64,000 bases of DNA from a marine gamma proteobacterium HTCC2143 (GCA_000169075.1 AAVT01000004.1:62001-126000); one strand, 5' to 3'. Numbered from the stretch's first letter, positions 16,147-25,218 are shown. The notes: generated by a model from the sequence alone, not told the origin. Made by a program: numbers and translations.

Positions 16147-18152
16147 ATCCTTTGCAAAAAAAACGAAACGGGTTTTTTTATAAACAGCTCATAGCTGTTG
16201 TCGGAATTAACATTCTCACACTGCTTATTATGGCGGGGCTGCTATATTCCAGTTTCATTACTGCGTACGAAGACAATCTAAAAGAGGTAATGAGCAGCAA
16301 GATCAGGTTGTTAGCCGCTAGCAGCACATCTGCATTGGTGTTTGATGATCGAGAATCAGCAGTAACTTTGCTCTCTTCTCTCAAAGAGCATACCGCTACT
16401 CGCTATGTGCAAATTTATGACGCAGACCGGCAATTATTCGCGGAGTATCGGCGTCCTGGTCAGCTTGTGGATGTTGATATTGACGATTTTGAAAGCGATG
16501 CATTTTTTAAAAATAAAAATATTTATATGTCGCAGCCGATTCTAATGAATAGTGAATATCTCGGTGTCATTGTGATCTCGGCGGACACGAACTCTCTAAA
16601 CGAGCAGAAAAATCACTATATTTTAATAGCGAGCGCAGTGCTTTTTATAAGCCTTCTGCTGGCTTACTTACTTAATTGGCAGTTGCAAAAAAGATTGACA
16701 GCACCCATTAGCGAATTGATGAAGTTAGTTGGCTACGTCGCCAAAAATAAAAAATACCATAGGCGACTTAACAATGCCCGGGATGATGAGATTGGTGATC
16801 TTACTCTAGGAGTCAACACCATGCTGGACACAATAGAGGCTCACGAAACCCAGCTCTTCCAGCGGGCAAACTATGATGAACTGACCCAGCTGCCAAATCG
16901 ACATCTACTAATGGAACGATTGGCGCATGGAATTAATACAGCGACAAGGAACAAAACTGAGATCGCTTTACTGTTTCTCGACTTGGACCGCTTTAAAGTT
17001 ATCAATGACAGCCTGGGACATCGTGTTGGCGATGAGCTGCTGGTGCAGGTGGCTGGGAAATTGGTTAGAACTCTGCGCAAGTCCGACTCTATCAGCCGTT
17101 GGGGTGGAGACGAATTTGTAATGCTGCTTGAAAATATTAAAAACGTTAAAGATATTAATAACATCGTTGAGAAGATCGTTGAGGAGCTGGCCAAACCGAC
17201 GATGACGGGCGGTCATCTATTACATGTTTCCACTAGTATTGGTATTGCCCGCTTTCCACAGGATGGCGATGACAGCCTGAGTTTGCTAAAACATGCTGAT
17301 ATAAGTATGTATAGAGCTAAAGCAAAGGGCCCTGGAAAATTTGAATACTTTAATCCTGCGATGCTCAATGACTCCGTCAAGCGCTTAACGCTGGAGGTGA
17401 CGGCACATGAGGCGTTTGAAAAGAAAGATTTCTTTATGGTGTATCAGCCGCAAGTTGCAGTTACTAGTGGCAGTGTTATCGGTTTTGAGGCGCTGATACG
17501 ATGGAATTTCAACGGTTCTTTTGTGTCTCCAGATGAATTTTTACCGGTAATAGAAGAAATAGGGCTTATGCATGATTTGAGTCTATGGGTGCTCGAACAG
17601 GCCTGTCAGCAAAACGTAGACTGGCAAAACGCTGGCCTTCCACCTGTATCGATAGCCGTAAACTTGCCGCCCTCATTTATTTTGCACATCGATTGTGCAC
17701 AACTGATTCAATCAATTTTGCGGAAGACGGGTTTGGCCGCTAAATATTTAGAGATTGAATTAACCGAGAATACGTTTATCGGTCCAGCGTTGGGTGCAAT
17801 ATCGGTGTTGCAGTCTTTACGAGATATCGGAGTGGTTATTGCACTTGATGATTTTGGCACAGGTTATTCATGCCTGAGTTATTTGAAGGATTTGCCTATT
17901 GGGACGCTCAAGATAGATGGGTCCTTCATCCAAGAGTTGGGGGTAAGCCAAGCTAGTGAGGGCATAGTGCATTCTATCATTACGCTGGGAAAAGGCTTGG
18001 GTATGACACTCGTAGCGGAATGTGTCGAAACAGAGCAGCAACGTAGTCTATTAGAAAACATGGAATGCGATATTATTCAAGGGTATCTATACAGTAAACC
18101 GCTGCCCGCTGCTGATGCTGCGAGTTTTCTTATGGCACAATCGACCGATTAG
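16143..18152 (+). CDS. CHASE8-HAMP-GGDEF-EAL c-di-GMP synthase/phosphodiesterase (YfiN-like)
   Basis: A 669-residue inner-membrane protein. Two membrane helices (about 13-35 and 158-178) flank a periplasmic CHASE8 domain, recognised by A-S-S-T-S-A-L-V-F-D-D. A HAMP linker follows, then a GGDEF domain with intact G-G-D-E-F and an inhibitory-site R-K-S-D five residues before it, then an EAL domain with E-A-L, E-L-T-E-N, D-D-F-G-T-G-Y-S and K-I-D intact. Both making and breaking of c-di-GMP look possible, unlike YfiN, which has only GGDEF. CHASE8 is the known contact for YfiR, encoded just upstream, so periplasmic control is likely. Confidence 0.9.
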   Translation: MNPLQKKRNGFFYKQLIAVVGINILTLLIMAGLLYSSFITAYEDNLKEVMSSKIRLLAASSTSALVFDDRESAVTLLSSLKEHTATRYVQIYDADRQLFAEYRRPGQLVDVDIDDFESDAFFKNKNIYMSQPILMNSEYLGVIVISADTNSLNEQKNHYILIASAVLFISLLLAYLLNWQLQKRLTAPISELMKLVGYVAKNKKYHRRLNNARDDEIGDLTLGVNTMLDTIEAHETQLFQRANYDELTQLPNRHLLMERLAHGINTATRNKTEIALLFLDLDRFKVINDSLGHRVGDELLVQVAGKLVRTLRKSDSISRWGGDEFVMLLENIKNVKDINNIVEKIVEELAKPTMTGGHLLHVSTSIGIARFPQDGDDSLSLLKHADISMYRAKAKGPGKFEYFNPAMLNDSVKRLTLEVTAHEAFEKKDFFMVYQPQVAVTSGSVIGFEALIRWNFNGSFVSPDEFLPVIEEIGLMHDLSLWVLEQACQQNVDWQNAGLPPVSIAVNLPPSFILHIDCAQLIQSILRKTGLAAKYLEIELTENTFIGPALGAISVLQSLRDIGVVIALDDFGTGYSCLSYLKDLPIGTLKIDGSFIQELGVSQASEGIVHSIITLGKGLGMTLVAECVETEQQRSLLENMECDIIQGYLYSKPLPAADAASFLMAQSTD

Positions 18153-18565
18153 TTTTAAGGGCTTGTCTATCAATTTTTGGATGAACTGAAAAGAATAATG
18201 AATTGACTATCGCGGTTAATTAGGTCGCGATAGAGACTTTGTCGGCCGATGAACGAAGCGAACACAAAAGTTATTCTGTTCTTTGCACTGATCTTTCCTT
18301 GGTTGGAGTGGTCCAGCCACCTGGTATAGCAAACTCGACATGACCCTAAGTCAAAATTAACGGCAAACTGCATTTAGAGTCACCCTAGCTCTGGCAAGAC
18401 AGACAGTCACTATGTACAAGCATAGAAAGAAAGGAGCCTATTTGTCCTGCACTACAACAACATCACGTGAGTGCAGAAAATCCTGATATCATGAGTGCGC
18501 AATAGTCGGGGGATTTCCCGCTTAGCGCTGACCAAAAACACAACAATAAAAATTCCGGAGGAAAT
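18153..18565. other. Intergenic region, 413 bp, with one strong inverted repeat
   Basis: CTATCGCG (18207-18214) pairs with CGCGATAG (18226-18233) across an 11-nt loop, 55 bases after the GGDEF-EAL stop. It may be a terminator lacking a U-run. The rest should contain the promoter of the transporter gene; no gene is seen. Confidence 0.4.
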
Positions 18566-19924
18566 ATGACAGCCAATAGTACAGATGTTGAGAGTCAGGA
18601 AGGCGATGACGCTCACTTGAAATCGAATATGAGAAAGGTGGCAATGGCCGCACTGGCTGGTACCAGCATTGAATGGTATGACTTTTTTCTATACGGTACC
18701 GCTGCAGCACTGATATTTCCCACCGCCTTTTTTCCAGAAAGTACGCCAACCATGGCTTTGATACTGTCCTTCGGTACTTTCGCCTTTGGTTTCATTGCTC
18801 GCCCTATCGGCGGCATTCTCTTCGGGCATTTTGGCGACCGGGTAGGTCGTAAACGAACGTTGGTGTTGGCTTTGATTATAATGGGTGTGGCGTCTACCCT
18901 GATTGGGCTGTTGCCGACCTATGCAACGATTGGCATTGCTGCCCCCATACTGCTTACCGTGTTGCGATTCACCCAAGGGCTGGCAATTGGAGGCCAGTGG
19001 GGTGGGGCTATGTTGCTGGTTACCGAGAGCGCTCCATCCAATAAGCGAGGCTATTACGGCGCCTATGCTCAAGCGGGTGCTCCCGTGGGTGTTATTCTGG
19101 CTAATCTCGCTTTTATCGCTATCAGTGCTTCGGTCTCTGAGGAATTCTTTATGGAATGGGGCTGGCGAATCCCATTTATTTCCAGTGTCTTGTTGATTGG
19201 TGTCAGTATGTATATCCAGCTGCATCTGGAAGAGACGGACGCATTCAAAGAGCTCGAAGCGGCCAATGAGCAGAAACGTGTCAACGATACAGCCGCAGCT
19301 CCGGTTCAGCGGTCACCTGTGATTGAAGCACTGATCAAGTATCCCAAAACTATTGGACTGGCCGCTGGGGCATTCTTATCGATTCAGGTCTGTTTCTATA
19401 TCTTGATTGGCTTCGTACTGGCCTACGGTAGCGACCCTGATGGTGCGGGAATGAGTAGAGATACGATGTTGCTCGCGGTGTTAATAGCATCAGCGATGCA
19501 GGTGCCCGCGCAGTTTATGGCTGCGAGTTATTCTGACCGCAATGGTAGGCGGGGAATATTTATGATTGGTGCAGTGTTAATGGGCGTCTGGGCGTTTGCT
19601 TTATTTCCGCTGATAGACACCGCCAATTTCTGGATGATCGTTCTTGGCATCACCGGCGGGTTGGTCTTTTTGGGGATGATGTATGGCCCACAGGCGGCCT
19701 TGTATACTGAGCTTTTTAGTACTGAGGTGCGTTATTCTGGTGCCTCACTGGGTTATCAGATTGGCGCTATTCTTGGGGGTGCTTTCGCTCCGACCATAGC
19801 GACTATCTTGTGGTCGCAATACGATATCTTTTGGGTGTCGGTATATATGGCAGGGGCCTCAGTGGCATCCTACGCCTGCGTTATGCTGCTTACTGAAACG
19901 TCTGGTAATAGTCTTCATGGATAG
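18566..19924 (+). CDS. MFS transporter, metabolite:H+ symporter (MHS) family
   Basis: A 452-residue inner-membrane protein with twelve predicted helices. G-T-S-I-E-W-Y-D-F-F-L-Y-G-T-A-A at about 31-46 and R-P-I-G-G-I-L-F-G-H-F-G-D-R-V-G-R-K at about 76-93 are the hallmarks of the MHS subfamily (ShiA, KgtP, ProP, YhjE), which bring in organic acids, betaines or similar solutes with protons. The substrate cannot be read from the sequence. The start has an excellent site, GGAGGAA, just upstream. It is a single-gene unit, converging on a GST gene, with two strong hairpins between. Confidence 0.88.
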   Translation: MTANSTDVESQEGDDAHLKSNMRKVAMAALAGTSIEWYDFFLYGTAAALIFPTAFFPESTPTMALILSFGTFAFGFIARPIGGILFGHFGDRVGRKRTLVLALIIMGVASTLIGLLPTYATIGIAAPILLTVLRFTQGLAIGGQWGGAMLLVTESAPSNKRGYYGAYAQAGAPVGVILANLAFIAISASVSEEFFMEWGWRIPFISSVLLIGVSMYIQLHLEETDAFKELEAANEQKRVNDTAAAPVQRSPVIEALIKYPKTIGLAAGAFLSIQVCFYILIGFVLAYGSDPDGAGMSRDTMLLAVLIASAMQVPAQFMAASYSDRNGRRGIFMIGAVLMGVWAFALFPLIDTANFWMIVLGITGGLVFLGMMYGPQAALYTELFSTEVRYSGASLGYQIGAILGGAFAPTIATILWSQYDIFWVSVYMAGASVASYACVMLLTETSGNSLHG

Positions 19925-20015
19925 GTGGGAAAGGTATAACGGTATCTTTGTTGAGGCATCTTAGGTGCCTAGCAGGACATCGTACTGAACGGAAGACACG
20001 TGCAGTGTTAGAGCA

Positions 20016-20040
20016 ACCGCACCAAGAATTTTGGTGCGGT
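20016..20040. terminator. Strong hairpin after the MHS transporter
   Basis: ACCGCACCAA (20016-20025) pairs perfectly with TTGGTGCGGT (20031-20040) around a 5-nt loop. It lies 91 bases after the transporter stop and between convergent genes. A U-run is lacking, so termination is likely but not certain. Confidence 0.6.
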
Positions 20041-20074
20041 ATAGATGTCGTTAGAATATGCAAATTGGTTAGTA

Positions 20075-20116
20075 AATCTCACGAAGCCCCGATATCAGTC
20101 GGGGCATGGTGAGATT
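20075..20116. terminator. Two-tier 42-nt hairpin before the GST stop
   Basis: Outer arms AATCTCAC/GTGAGATT (20075-20082, 20109-20116) and inner arms GCCCCGA/TCGGGGC (20086-20092, 20099-20105) are separated by symmetric 3-nt bulges. It sits just beyond the 3' end of the minus-strand GST gene and probably terminates it; it may also work from the plus side. Confidence 0.6.
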
Positions 20117-20123
20117 ATTTCTG

Positions 20124-20801
20124 CTAAAAGCCGTATAACGCTTTCAGATGCGCCATGAAATTTGGCTGATTAGTTTTAGCGTCAGCACGAATTTGCTGAA
20201 CGTGCGGGCGTTCTTCCATGCGGACGCAGTAGGCATCCAGTCCAGGTATTTCCGACAGCGGGTCCTTACCTAAAAACTTTAAGCCAACGCGGCGAACCAC
20301 TGGAAGGTTCAAAATCACTGCGATATCCGCCAAAGTGAACTGGTCGCCATAGGCAAACTGTTCAAAGCTCGAAAGCTTACTCAGCGCAGCTGCTGCTTTG
20401 TAGAGTTTATCTTCAACTTCTTTCAACACAGCGGGATTCGGCTCGGTACCGGAGAGTAGATTGGGAATCAGACGGCGCGCGACAAGCTCAAAATACAGCT
20501 CAATAAACTGTGACAATTCCTGTACTTTGGCAATGCCAAAAGGTGTGGCTGGCAGCAGTGAATGTTGCGGGTATGCTCGTTCTATATACTCGAGAATCGC
20601 GCGAGATTCGCTGATGAATCCCTCGTCTGTTTCAAGTGCCGGCACCTTACCTAAAGGGCTTTTGTCGAGATATTCAGGTTTATACTTTGGACCGACTCCG
20701 GTATAAGATTCGACTTCTTCAAACGCAACACCTTTTTCAAGCAGCGCGAGCTTAGGTACATTGTAGTAATTACTAGCAGAAAAACCGTGTAACTTAATCA
20801 T
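20124..20801 (-). CDS. Glutathione S-transferase family protein
   Basis: A 225-residue cytosolic protein with an N-terminal thioredoxin-like domain (S-A-S-N-Y-Y-N-V-P-K at 8-17, L-G-K-V-P-A-L-E-T at 51-59, then the E-S-R-A-I glutathione-binding loop) and a C-terminal helical domain with F-T-L-A-D-I-A-V. GSTs join glutathione to electrophiles or act in catabolic isomerisation. No partner genes mark the substrate. It is transcribed alone and its promoter must lie in the 280 bases before the oxygenase gene. Confidence 0.88.
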   Translation of the reverse strand: MIKLHGFSASNYYNVPKLALLEKGVAFEEVESYTGVGPKYKPEYLDKSPLGKVPALETDEGFISESRAILEYIERAYPQHSLLPATPFGIAKVQELSQFIELYFELVARRLIPNLLSGTEPNPAVLKEVEDKLYKAAAALSKLSSFEQFAYGDQFTLADIAVILNLPVVRRVGLKFLGKDPLSEIPGLDAYCVRMEERPHVQQIRADAKTNQPNFMAHLKALYGF

Positions 20802-21081
20802 TTCTTATTTCCATTATCTGTGAGCCTAAATCGGCCTACTAAAAGTAGTTGTTACCCAGCATCCATAAACGCATCACCCGTCTATTATGATCCAGTGGCA
20901 ACGATTATTCACTACAGTCAGAATAAACGCAAAGCATCTTTGCTTGGGCTATGGCGACGGTTGCTTCTATCGACGAGTGTCAATATGCGAGAATCGTTAT
21001 AATGACAGTATTTTACTCTGTGGCTCATGGCCCTAAGCTAGAACAAAAGCTGATTGAGGTCATTAAGGACTCAGCTGTTTG

Positions 21082-22284
21082 TTACTCTGGTGATGTGCCA
21101 TGAGACTTTTCCTTGTAACGCTGGCCCCGCTCCTCGGCCAGTTGAAAGGCGGCGGCTGTTTCCATTTGAACTTCTTCCCGGTGCTTTTGGTTCAGCTCTT
21201 CGAACTCTTCCTTCCACCATCGACGCGTAACTTGTGGGAACGTCCCCATACGATTGACCGACGCATTTGCACCGCGGTCACGCCCGGCTTTGTAGCCCGC
21301 TGCACCTTCATCTTCGGCGGTAGATTTACCGAACGGTATAAGATCACCCTCCATTTTTGGGAGCAGGAAGTACGGCATCGATACGCGAGTCTCGCCAGCG
21401 GGGATCAGCGTTGTATTCACACGATGTAGCGTCGCAGAGTATCTTCCCTCACTCAGATGCATCAAAGTTCCGCCGGTGTTGACAACTACGGAGCCGGGTA
21501 TCACGGGCACGGAATAGTCCCCGGGTGCAGTTCTGCATGTTACCGGAGCATCCATCCATCGACCCTCACCGGCTACCACCTGCAGACCTGGCCGATCGTT
21601 GATAAGCAATGCGATGAAAGGAGGTCCATCAATGTGAGTTCCAACGTTGGTGCTGTCGAACTTGGCATAGGCAGTATGCACAGCTTCTCGATTTCCCTCG
21701 GCGAAGGCATCGAGGCTAAAATTATGATTCAGGCTCGCCGCCAGATAGGGCTCATCAAAGTTAAAATATTTCTGGAATTCGGCGGGGTCTTCGCCCAGTG
21801 ACTCAACGATGAGTTCCCCTAGTTGGTGAGTTAAACGGTGATAGCACAGGTTCAACTCTTCGATTACCGGTTGAAAACCGGAAATGGTGTCAGCGTCGGG
21901 CCACGTGTTGGGACCTCGGAACAAGCGTTTGTGAATGGGTTCAGTGACATCGTCATGGGCGCACAGTGGCTCCTGCTCAAATCCATACTGAAAGTTCTCT
22001 ATCACCTGCCCGTGGCCTCGGTCAGCTGGAGTTGGCAATGTATAACCCCGAAAGTAAGGACTGTTGGCAATATGTGCCGTCTTTTTGACGTCCATAGGCG
22101 CATCAAAAAAACCGCGAACTTCTTTGAAGGCCCGCTGCTGAAAATTATCTTCAAGGCCCGGTGCATTAGCCAGAATCAGAAAGCCACAATCTGAAAGTGC
22201 ATACCGCAGGTCCGCTAGAAACTTTTTGCGATCATTTTTAAGGTCAAGCCAGTTGACCGTGGGAATCTCTTTTGCAGAAGCCAT
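21082..22284 (-). CDS. Isopenicillin-N-synthase-like 2-oxoglutarate/Fe(II) oxygenase
   Basis: A 400-residue non-heme iron enzyme with the DIOX_N and 2OG-FeII_Oxy domains. The iron triad is His217-x-Asp219 (T-H-I-D) and His287 (L-H-R-V-N). The co-substrate-binding R-x-S is at 300-302 (R-V-S). It is longer than typical members (about 330), the extra residues forming a charged Lys/Glu-rich tail. Such enzymes hydroxylate or oxidise small metabolites using O2. The substrate is unknown; no biosynthetic cluster is around it. Confidence 0.85.
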   Translation of the reverse strand: MASAKEIPTVNWLDLKNDRKKFLADLRYALSDCGFLILANAPGLEDNFQQRAFKEVRGFFDAPMDVKKTAHIANSPYFRGYTLPTPADRGHGQVIENFQYGFEQEPLCAHDDVTEPIHKRLFRGPNTWPDADTISGFQPVIEELNLCYHRLTHQLGELIVESLGEDPAEFQKYFNFDEPYLAASLNHNFSLDAFAEGNREAVHTAYAKFDSTNVGTHIDGPPFIALLINDRPGLQVVAGEGRWMDAPVTCRTAPGDYSVPVIPGSVVVNTGGTLMHLSEGRYSATLHRVNTTLIPAGETRVSMPYFLLPKMEGDLIPFGKSTAEDEGAAGYKAGRDRGANASVNRMGTFPQVTRRWWKEEFEELNQKHREEVQMETAAAFQLAEERGQRYKEKSHGTSPE

Positions 22285-22513
22285 TGCATGTGTCCTTTTT
22301 CAGTTTATTCGAGAAATATGCAGTGCTATATGAGATCTACCAAAGGTATTAGTTTGAAAGACATCAACGCCAGCGAGTGTCTAATTTATACCAAGCATTG
22401 CATCATTGGCAATCGCTAGACCACAGGCTAAGGGTTAATGGTAAAAAAAGCCTATTGCCGGCAAAAACCTGGGCATGGAAACCCCTAGACCCATGATCAG
22501 TAACGATCAGTAC

Positions 22514-22861
22514 TTAACGTCTGACGAGGGCTTTTTGTTCAAATTTTATGCCGTCCCAGCCATGTACTATAAATGAGCGGATATTACCGTGGTCATCCCC
22601 CGCCAAATTTTCTAGAACATCTTGTCGATAGTATTTTCCGAAACAGGCTAGCGTGTTGTCTTTACTCAACTGCTGCTCCTGAGCGAATGCAAATATTTTA
22701 CAAGAACCTTCATTAGTCCCGGCTTCGTTGACCAATTCGGGGCCGTTGTGAAAGCGGGTTGGCGTATATTCATAATGTTCGGTAATTACTGCAATCACCT
22801 GATCAAAGTCGATATTTTGGGGCTGCTGGCTAAGCTGCTCGAGTAACACATTTACGTTCAT
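22514..22861 (-). CDS. HopJ type III effector family protein (housekeeping homologue)
   Basis: A 115-residue protein covering the whole HopJ family domain: Y-x-Y-T-P-T-R-F-H-N-G, N-E-G-S-C-K-I-F-A-F-A, C-F-G-K-Y-Y-R-Q-D-V-L and H-G-N-I-R-S-F-x4-W-D-G-I. The name comes from a plant-pathogen effector, but the family is widespread in free-living proteobacteria without type III secretion, so an intracellular role is more likely here. It lies 79 bases after the mini-Rho gene on the same strand and may share its transcript. Confidence 0.9.
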   Translation of the reverse strand: MNVNVLLEQLSQQPQNIDFDQVIAVITEHYEYTPTRFHNGPELVNEAGTNEGSCKIFAFAQEQQLSKDNTLACFGKYYRQDVLENLAGDDHGNIRSFIVHGWDGIKFEQKALVRR

Positions 22862-22940
22862 AAGAATCTCTTGGGAAGTGGGTATATGTTGATTGAGGTC
22901 TGTATTGTGCTACCAGCAAAGATGATTACTGGTGGCAACT

Positions 22941-23894
22941 TCACGCCATAATCTGTTTTAACAGCTCTTCATTGGTTGGATACCTATCCAGTAACTCAAC
23001 TAGTTTCTGTGCACCTTGGGAAGCTTCAAGGCCGGTGAGTTCTCTTCGCAACGTGGTTATCTGTTCTATCTCTTTGGTGTTGAGAAGAAGCTCCTCACGG
23101 CGAGTGCTGCTTTTAGCAATATTCAGTGCCGGAAAAATTCGCTGACTTGCAATCTCCCGCGACAAAACGATTTCCATATTACCGGTGCCTTTGAATTCTT
23201 CAAATATAACCTGATCCATCCGGCTTCCGGTATCGACCAGTATGGTCGCAAGAATGGTCAGCGACCCACCGTTTTCAATTTTCCTGGCAGCGCCAAATAA
23301 CTTCCGCGGTATCTCTAGGGCCCTTGCGTCAATGCCACCCGACATGGTGCGACCACCCCCTTTGACAGAGGCATTGTGTACCCGCGATAGTCTGGTGAGA
23401 GAATCGATCACAATCATCACATCGTGACCTTCACCCGCTTGCCTGCGGGCGGTGTCAAGCAGATCGTTCGCCACGCTGACGTGATGCTCATAGCTTTCAT
23501 CCGAGGACGAAGCATGTACCTGCGCTGGCACGCTGCGTTTGAAATCAGTGACTTCTTCGGGGCGTTCGTCAATGAGCAACGCATACAGCTTTATCTCAGG
23601 GTACGCTGCTCCAACTGCCTGGCAAACATGTTTCAATAGAGTAGTTTTGCCGCAGCCCGGTGGCGCAACAATTAAACCTCGTTGGCCCATTCCGATTGGC
23701 GTGACCAAATCTATCGCGCGGGTAGTAAAATGTTGGGCGCCTTTTTCCAGACAAATACGCTGATAAGGATTGACGGCAATGCCATTAGAAAATCGCATTT
23801 TTGGGTCGCCATGCGGAACATCCTTAGCAGCGTTAATTAACGGTTTCGGATCTTTGGTTCTTTTGACTTTTAAAGATAGCGTTTTTTTCGTCAT
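22941..23894 (-). CDS. N-terminally truncated Rho paralogue (RecA-type hexameric ATPase core)
   Basis: A 317-residue protein matching only the C-terminal ATPase half of transcription terminator Rho (E. coli Rho has 419). Walker A is A-P-P-G-C-G-K-T-T at 77-85, where standard Rho has K-A before G-K-T. The catalytic L-I-D-E-R-P-E-E-V-T, a Q-loop-like G-G-R-T-M-S-G-G, the F-K-G-T-G-N-M-E segment and the arginine-finger S-S-T-R-R-E-E-L-L are kept. The primary RNA-binding OB-fold is absent; instead there are about 20 basic residues. It is probably not the main Rho. It lies 38 bases behind a NYN-domain gene, suggesting a joint RNA-related function. Confidence 0.85.
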   Translation of the reverse strand: MTKKTLSLKVKRTKDPKPLINAAKDVPHGDPKMRFSNGIAVNPYQRICLEKGAQHFTTRAIDLVTPIGMGQRGLIVAPPGCGKTTLLKHVCQAVGAAYPEIKLYALLIDERPEEVTDFKRSVPAQVHASSSDESYEHHVSVANDLLDTARRQAGEGHDVMIVIDSLTRLSRVHNASVKGGGRTMSGGIDARALEIPRKLFGAARKIENGGSLTILATILVDTGSRMDQVIFEEFKGTGNMEIVLSREIASQRIFPALNIAKSSTRREELLLNTKEIEQITTLRRELTGLEASQGAQKLVELLDRYPTNEELLKQIMA

Positions 23895-23932
23895 GATAGT
23901 GATTCATAGCTCTAGAGTTGTACTTTTTTGCG

Positions 23933-24409
23933 CTAATTTAGTAGCAGTGGTTTATCAATGGGGATAAATTCAGTTGCAGCATTAATAAGGGATTTTGCGG
24001 TTAACTGAGCGACGCCATATACCTCAACCCGTTTTCCGCGTTCAACTCGGATTTTTTGGGCGAGAAGGTCAAAGTCACCGTCGCCAGAAACTAAAATTAC
24101 AACGGCAACATCGTCGGCACATTCCATAATATCGATGGTGATTCCCACATCCCAGTCGCCTTTTGCCGAACCATCTGAGCGCTGTATAAAAGGTTTTAGC
24201 TTTACCTCAAAGCCAATGGCTCTTAATATATTTTGAAATTCATGTTGCTTTTGGTCGCCCCTGTCAGTTGCATAAGCAATAGCCTTAACGACCTCTCTAC
24301 TGCTGCAAGCCTTTAGCCAGAATTTGTTGTAGTCAAAATTCTTTCTAAAGGTCTGCCTTGTTGTGTAGTAGACATTCTGCACATCAACAAAAATGGCAAC
24401 TTTTTCCAT
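23933..24409 (-). CDS. NYN domain (LabA/DUF88-like) putative ribonuclease
   Basis: A 158-residue PIN-like protein. The acidic residues of NYN nucleases are visible: V-A-I-F-V-D-V-Q-N (Asp9, Asn12), G-D-W-D-V-G-I-T-I-D (about 84-93) and S-G-D-G-D-F (about 107-112). LabA-like proteins are predicted metal-dependent RNases, some linked to control of gene expression. It is the first gene of a probable operon with the Rho-like ATPase (38-base gap). An RNase next to a mini-Rho suggests RNA unwinding or removal coupled to cleavage, an inference only. Confidence 0.85.
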   Translation of the reverse strand: MEKVAIFVDVQNVYYTTRQTFRKNFDYNKFWLKACSSREVVKAIAYATDRGDQKQHEFQNILRAIGFEVKLKPFIQRSDGSAKGDWDVGITIDIMECADDVAVVILVSGDGDFDLLAQKIRVERGKRVEVYGVAQLTAKSLINAATEFIPIDKPLLLN

Positions 24410-24542
24410 CGATAGGATTCCAGTTTATTAGACTAACGCCGCTATTATCCGAGCTATAAAGATACCCAGTCTGTTGCTGTCTATTTTGCCTAGGTAAATG
24501 TAACTTCATACAGTCACAGGCAGCAGGTCAGAATAGTGATTG

Positions 24543-24560
24543 TACGCACTAAAGTGCGTA
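24543..24560. repeat. Perfect 8-bp inverted repeat at the end of the membrane protein gene
   Basis: TACGCACT and AGTGCGTA flank AA. The element overlaps the last codons and stop of the minus-strand membrane protein gene and could be a compact terminator stem, though no U-run follows on that strand. Confidence 0.4.
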
Positions 24561-24956
24561 TTGAGCCAATAATATGAGTATTAACACACTATGAGGAAAA
24601 GCCACCGTGGGCCTAATTGCTTGGCGGACATACTCACCGATGAGTGTTATGCCCCTTGCTTGACCTTTATAGTAGTCGCTGTTGAACTGAAAGGCGCTTC
24701 CTTTGCTTGGTTCTGAAATATTCTGCTCGACCCGCAACAGTCGCAGTTCGATACGTGACTGAAATGTCTTCCAAATTGCATCTTGGAGCCATAACACCAA
24801 CAATATTAACGCGATAAAAATACTAATGACGCCGGATATCTCTGCCGCTAATACGACAACAACACTTAATAGCTTTATAGATAGAGAGTGCTTTTCGTAG
24901 CTATCAAACTGATTCTGAAGGAGGCACCACTCTGTTTCGAATTTCCCTTTGTCCAT
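24549..24956 (-). CDS. Small inner-membrane protein of unknown function
   Basis: A 135-residue protein not recognised as a named family. Residues about 27-58 form one or two tightly spaced hydrophobic helices, and about 118-134 form another at the very C-terminus, with a charged loop between them. The N-terminal 25 residues are hydrophilic. It lies between the NYN gene and a DUF2986 gene, all on the minus strand but separated by 140 and 100 bases, so co-transcription is uncertain. Confidence 0.6.
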   Translation of the reverse strand: MDKGKFETEWCLLQNQFDSYEKHSLSIKLLSVVVVLAAEISGVISIFIALILLVLWLQDAIWKTFQSRIELRLLRVEQNISEPSKGSAFQFNSDYYKGQARGITLIGEYVRQAIRPTVAFPHSVLILILLAQYAL

Positions 24957-25056
24957 TTTCTATGCTGGCCTTTGTCGTTTTATAGAGCCGTTTAAAATAC
25001 CGGTAATGGGCTAGTGATAGCACCATAGTTTGATGTGCTATTTTATGAAACACAAA

Positions 25057-25218
25057 CTAATCCTTTGACGCAAGGACTGTCTCTTTATCCGACTCGGCGG
25101 CTAATTTTTCCCGATCGATTTTGCTGATATATTTCGGCTTAGTGTGGGGGGATAATTTGGCATTAGCCTTTTTGGCTCGTGCTTTTAATGTTTGATTACC
25201 TTTTTTACGACGGTTCAT
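25057..25218 (-). CDS. DUF2986 family small basic protein
   Basis: A 53-residue, very Lys-rich protein starting M-N-R-R-K-K-G and containing A-K-K-A-N-A-K-L and K-P-K-Y-I-S-K, the DUF2986 pattern. I place the start at 25218, the conserved M-N-R-R-K-K, rather than at an in-frame codon seven residues earlier. Its size and charge suggest nucleic acid or ribosome association, but no function is established to my knowledge. Confidence 0.75.
   Translation of the reverse strand: MNRRKKGNQTLKARAKKANAKLSPHTKPKYISKIDREKLAAESDKETVLASKD

Noticed and set aside
22514..22861. HopJ-family gene considered as a sign of type III secretion
   Set aside because: No secretion apparatus is present, and the family is common in free-living bacteria.
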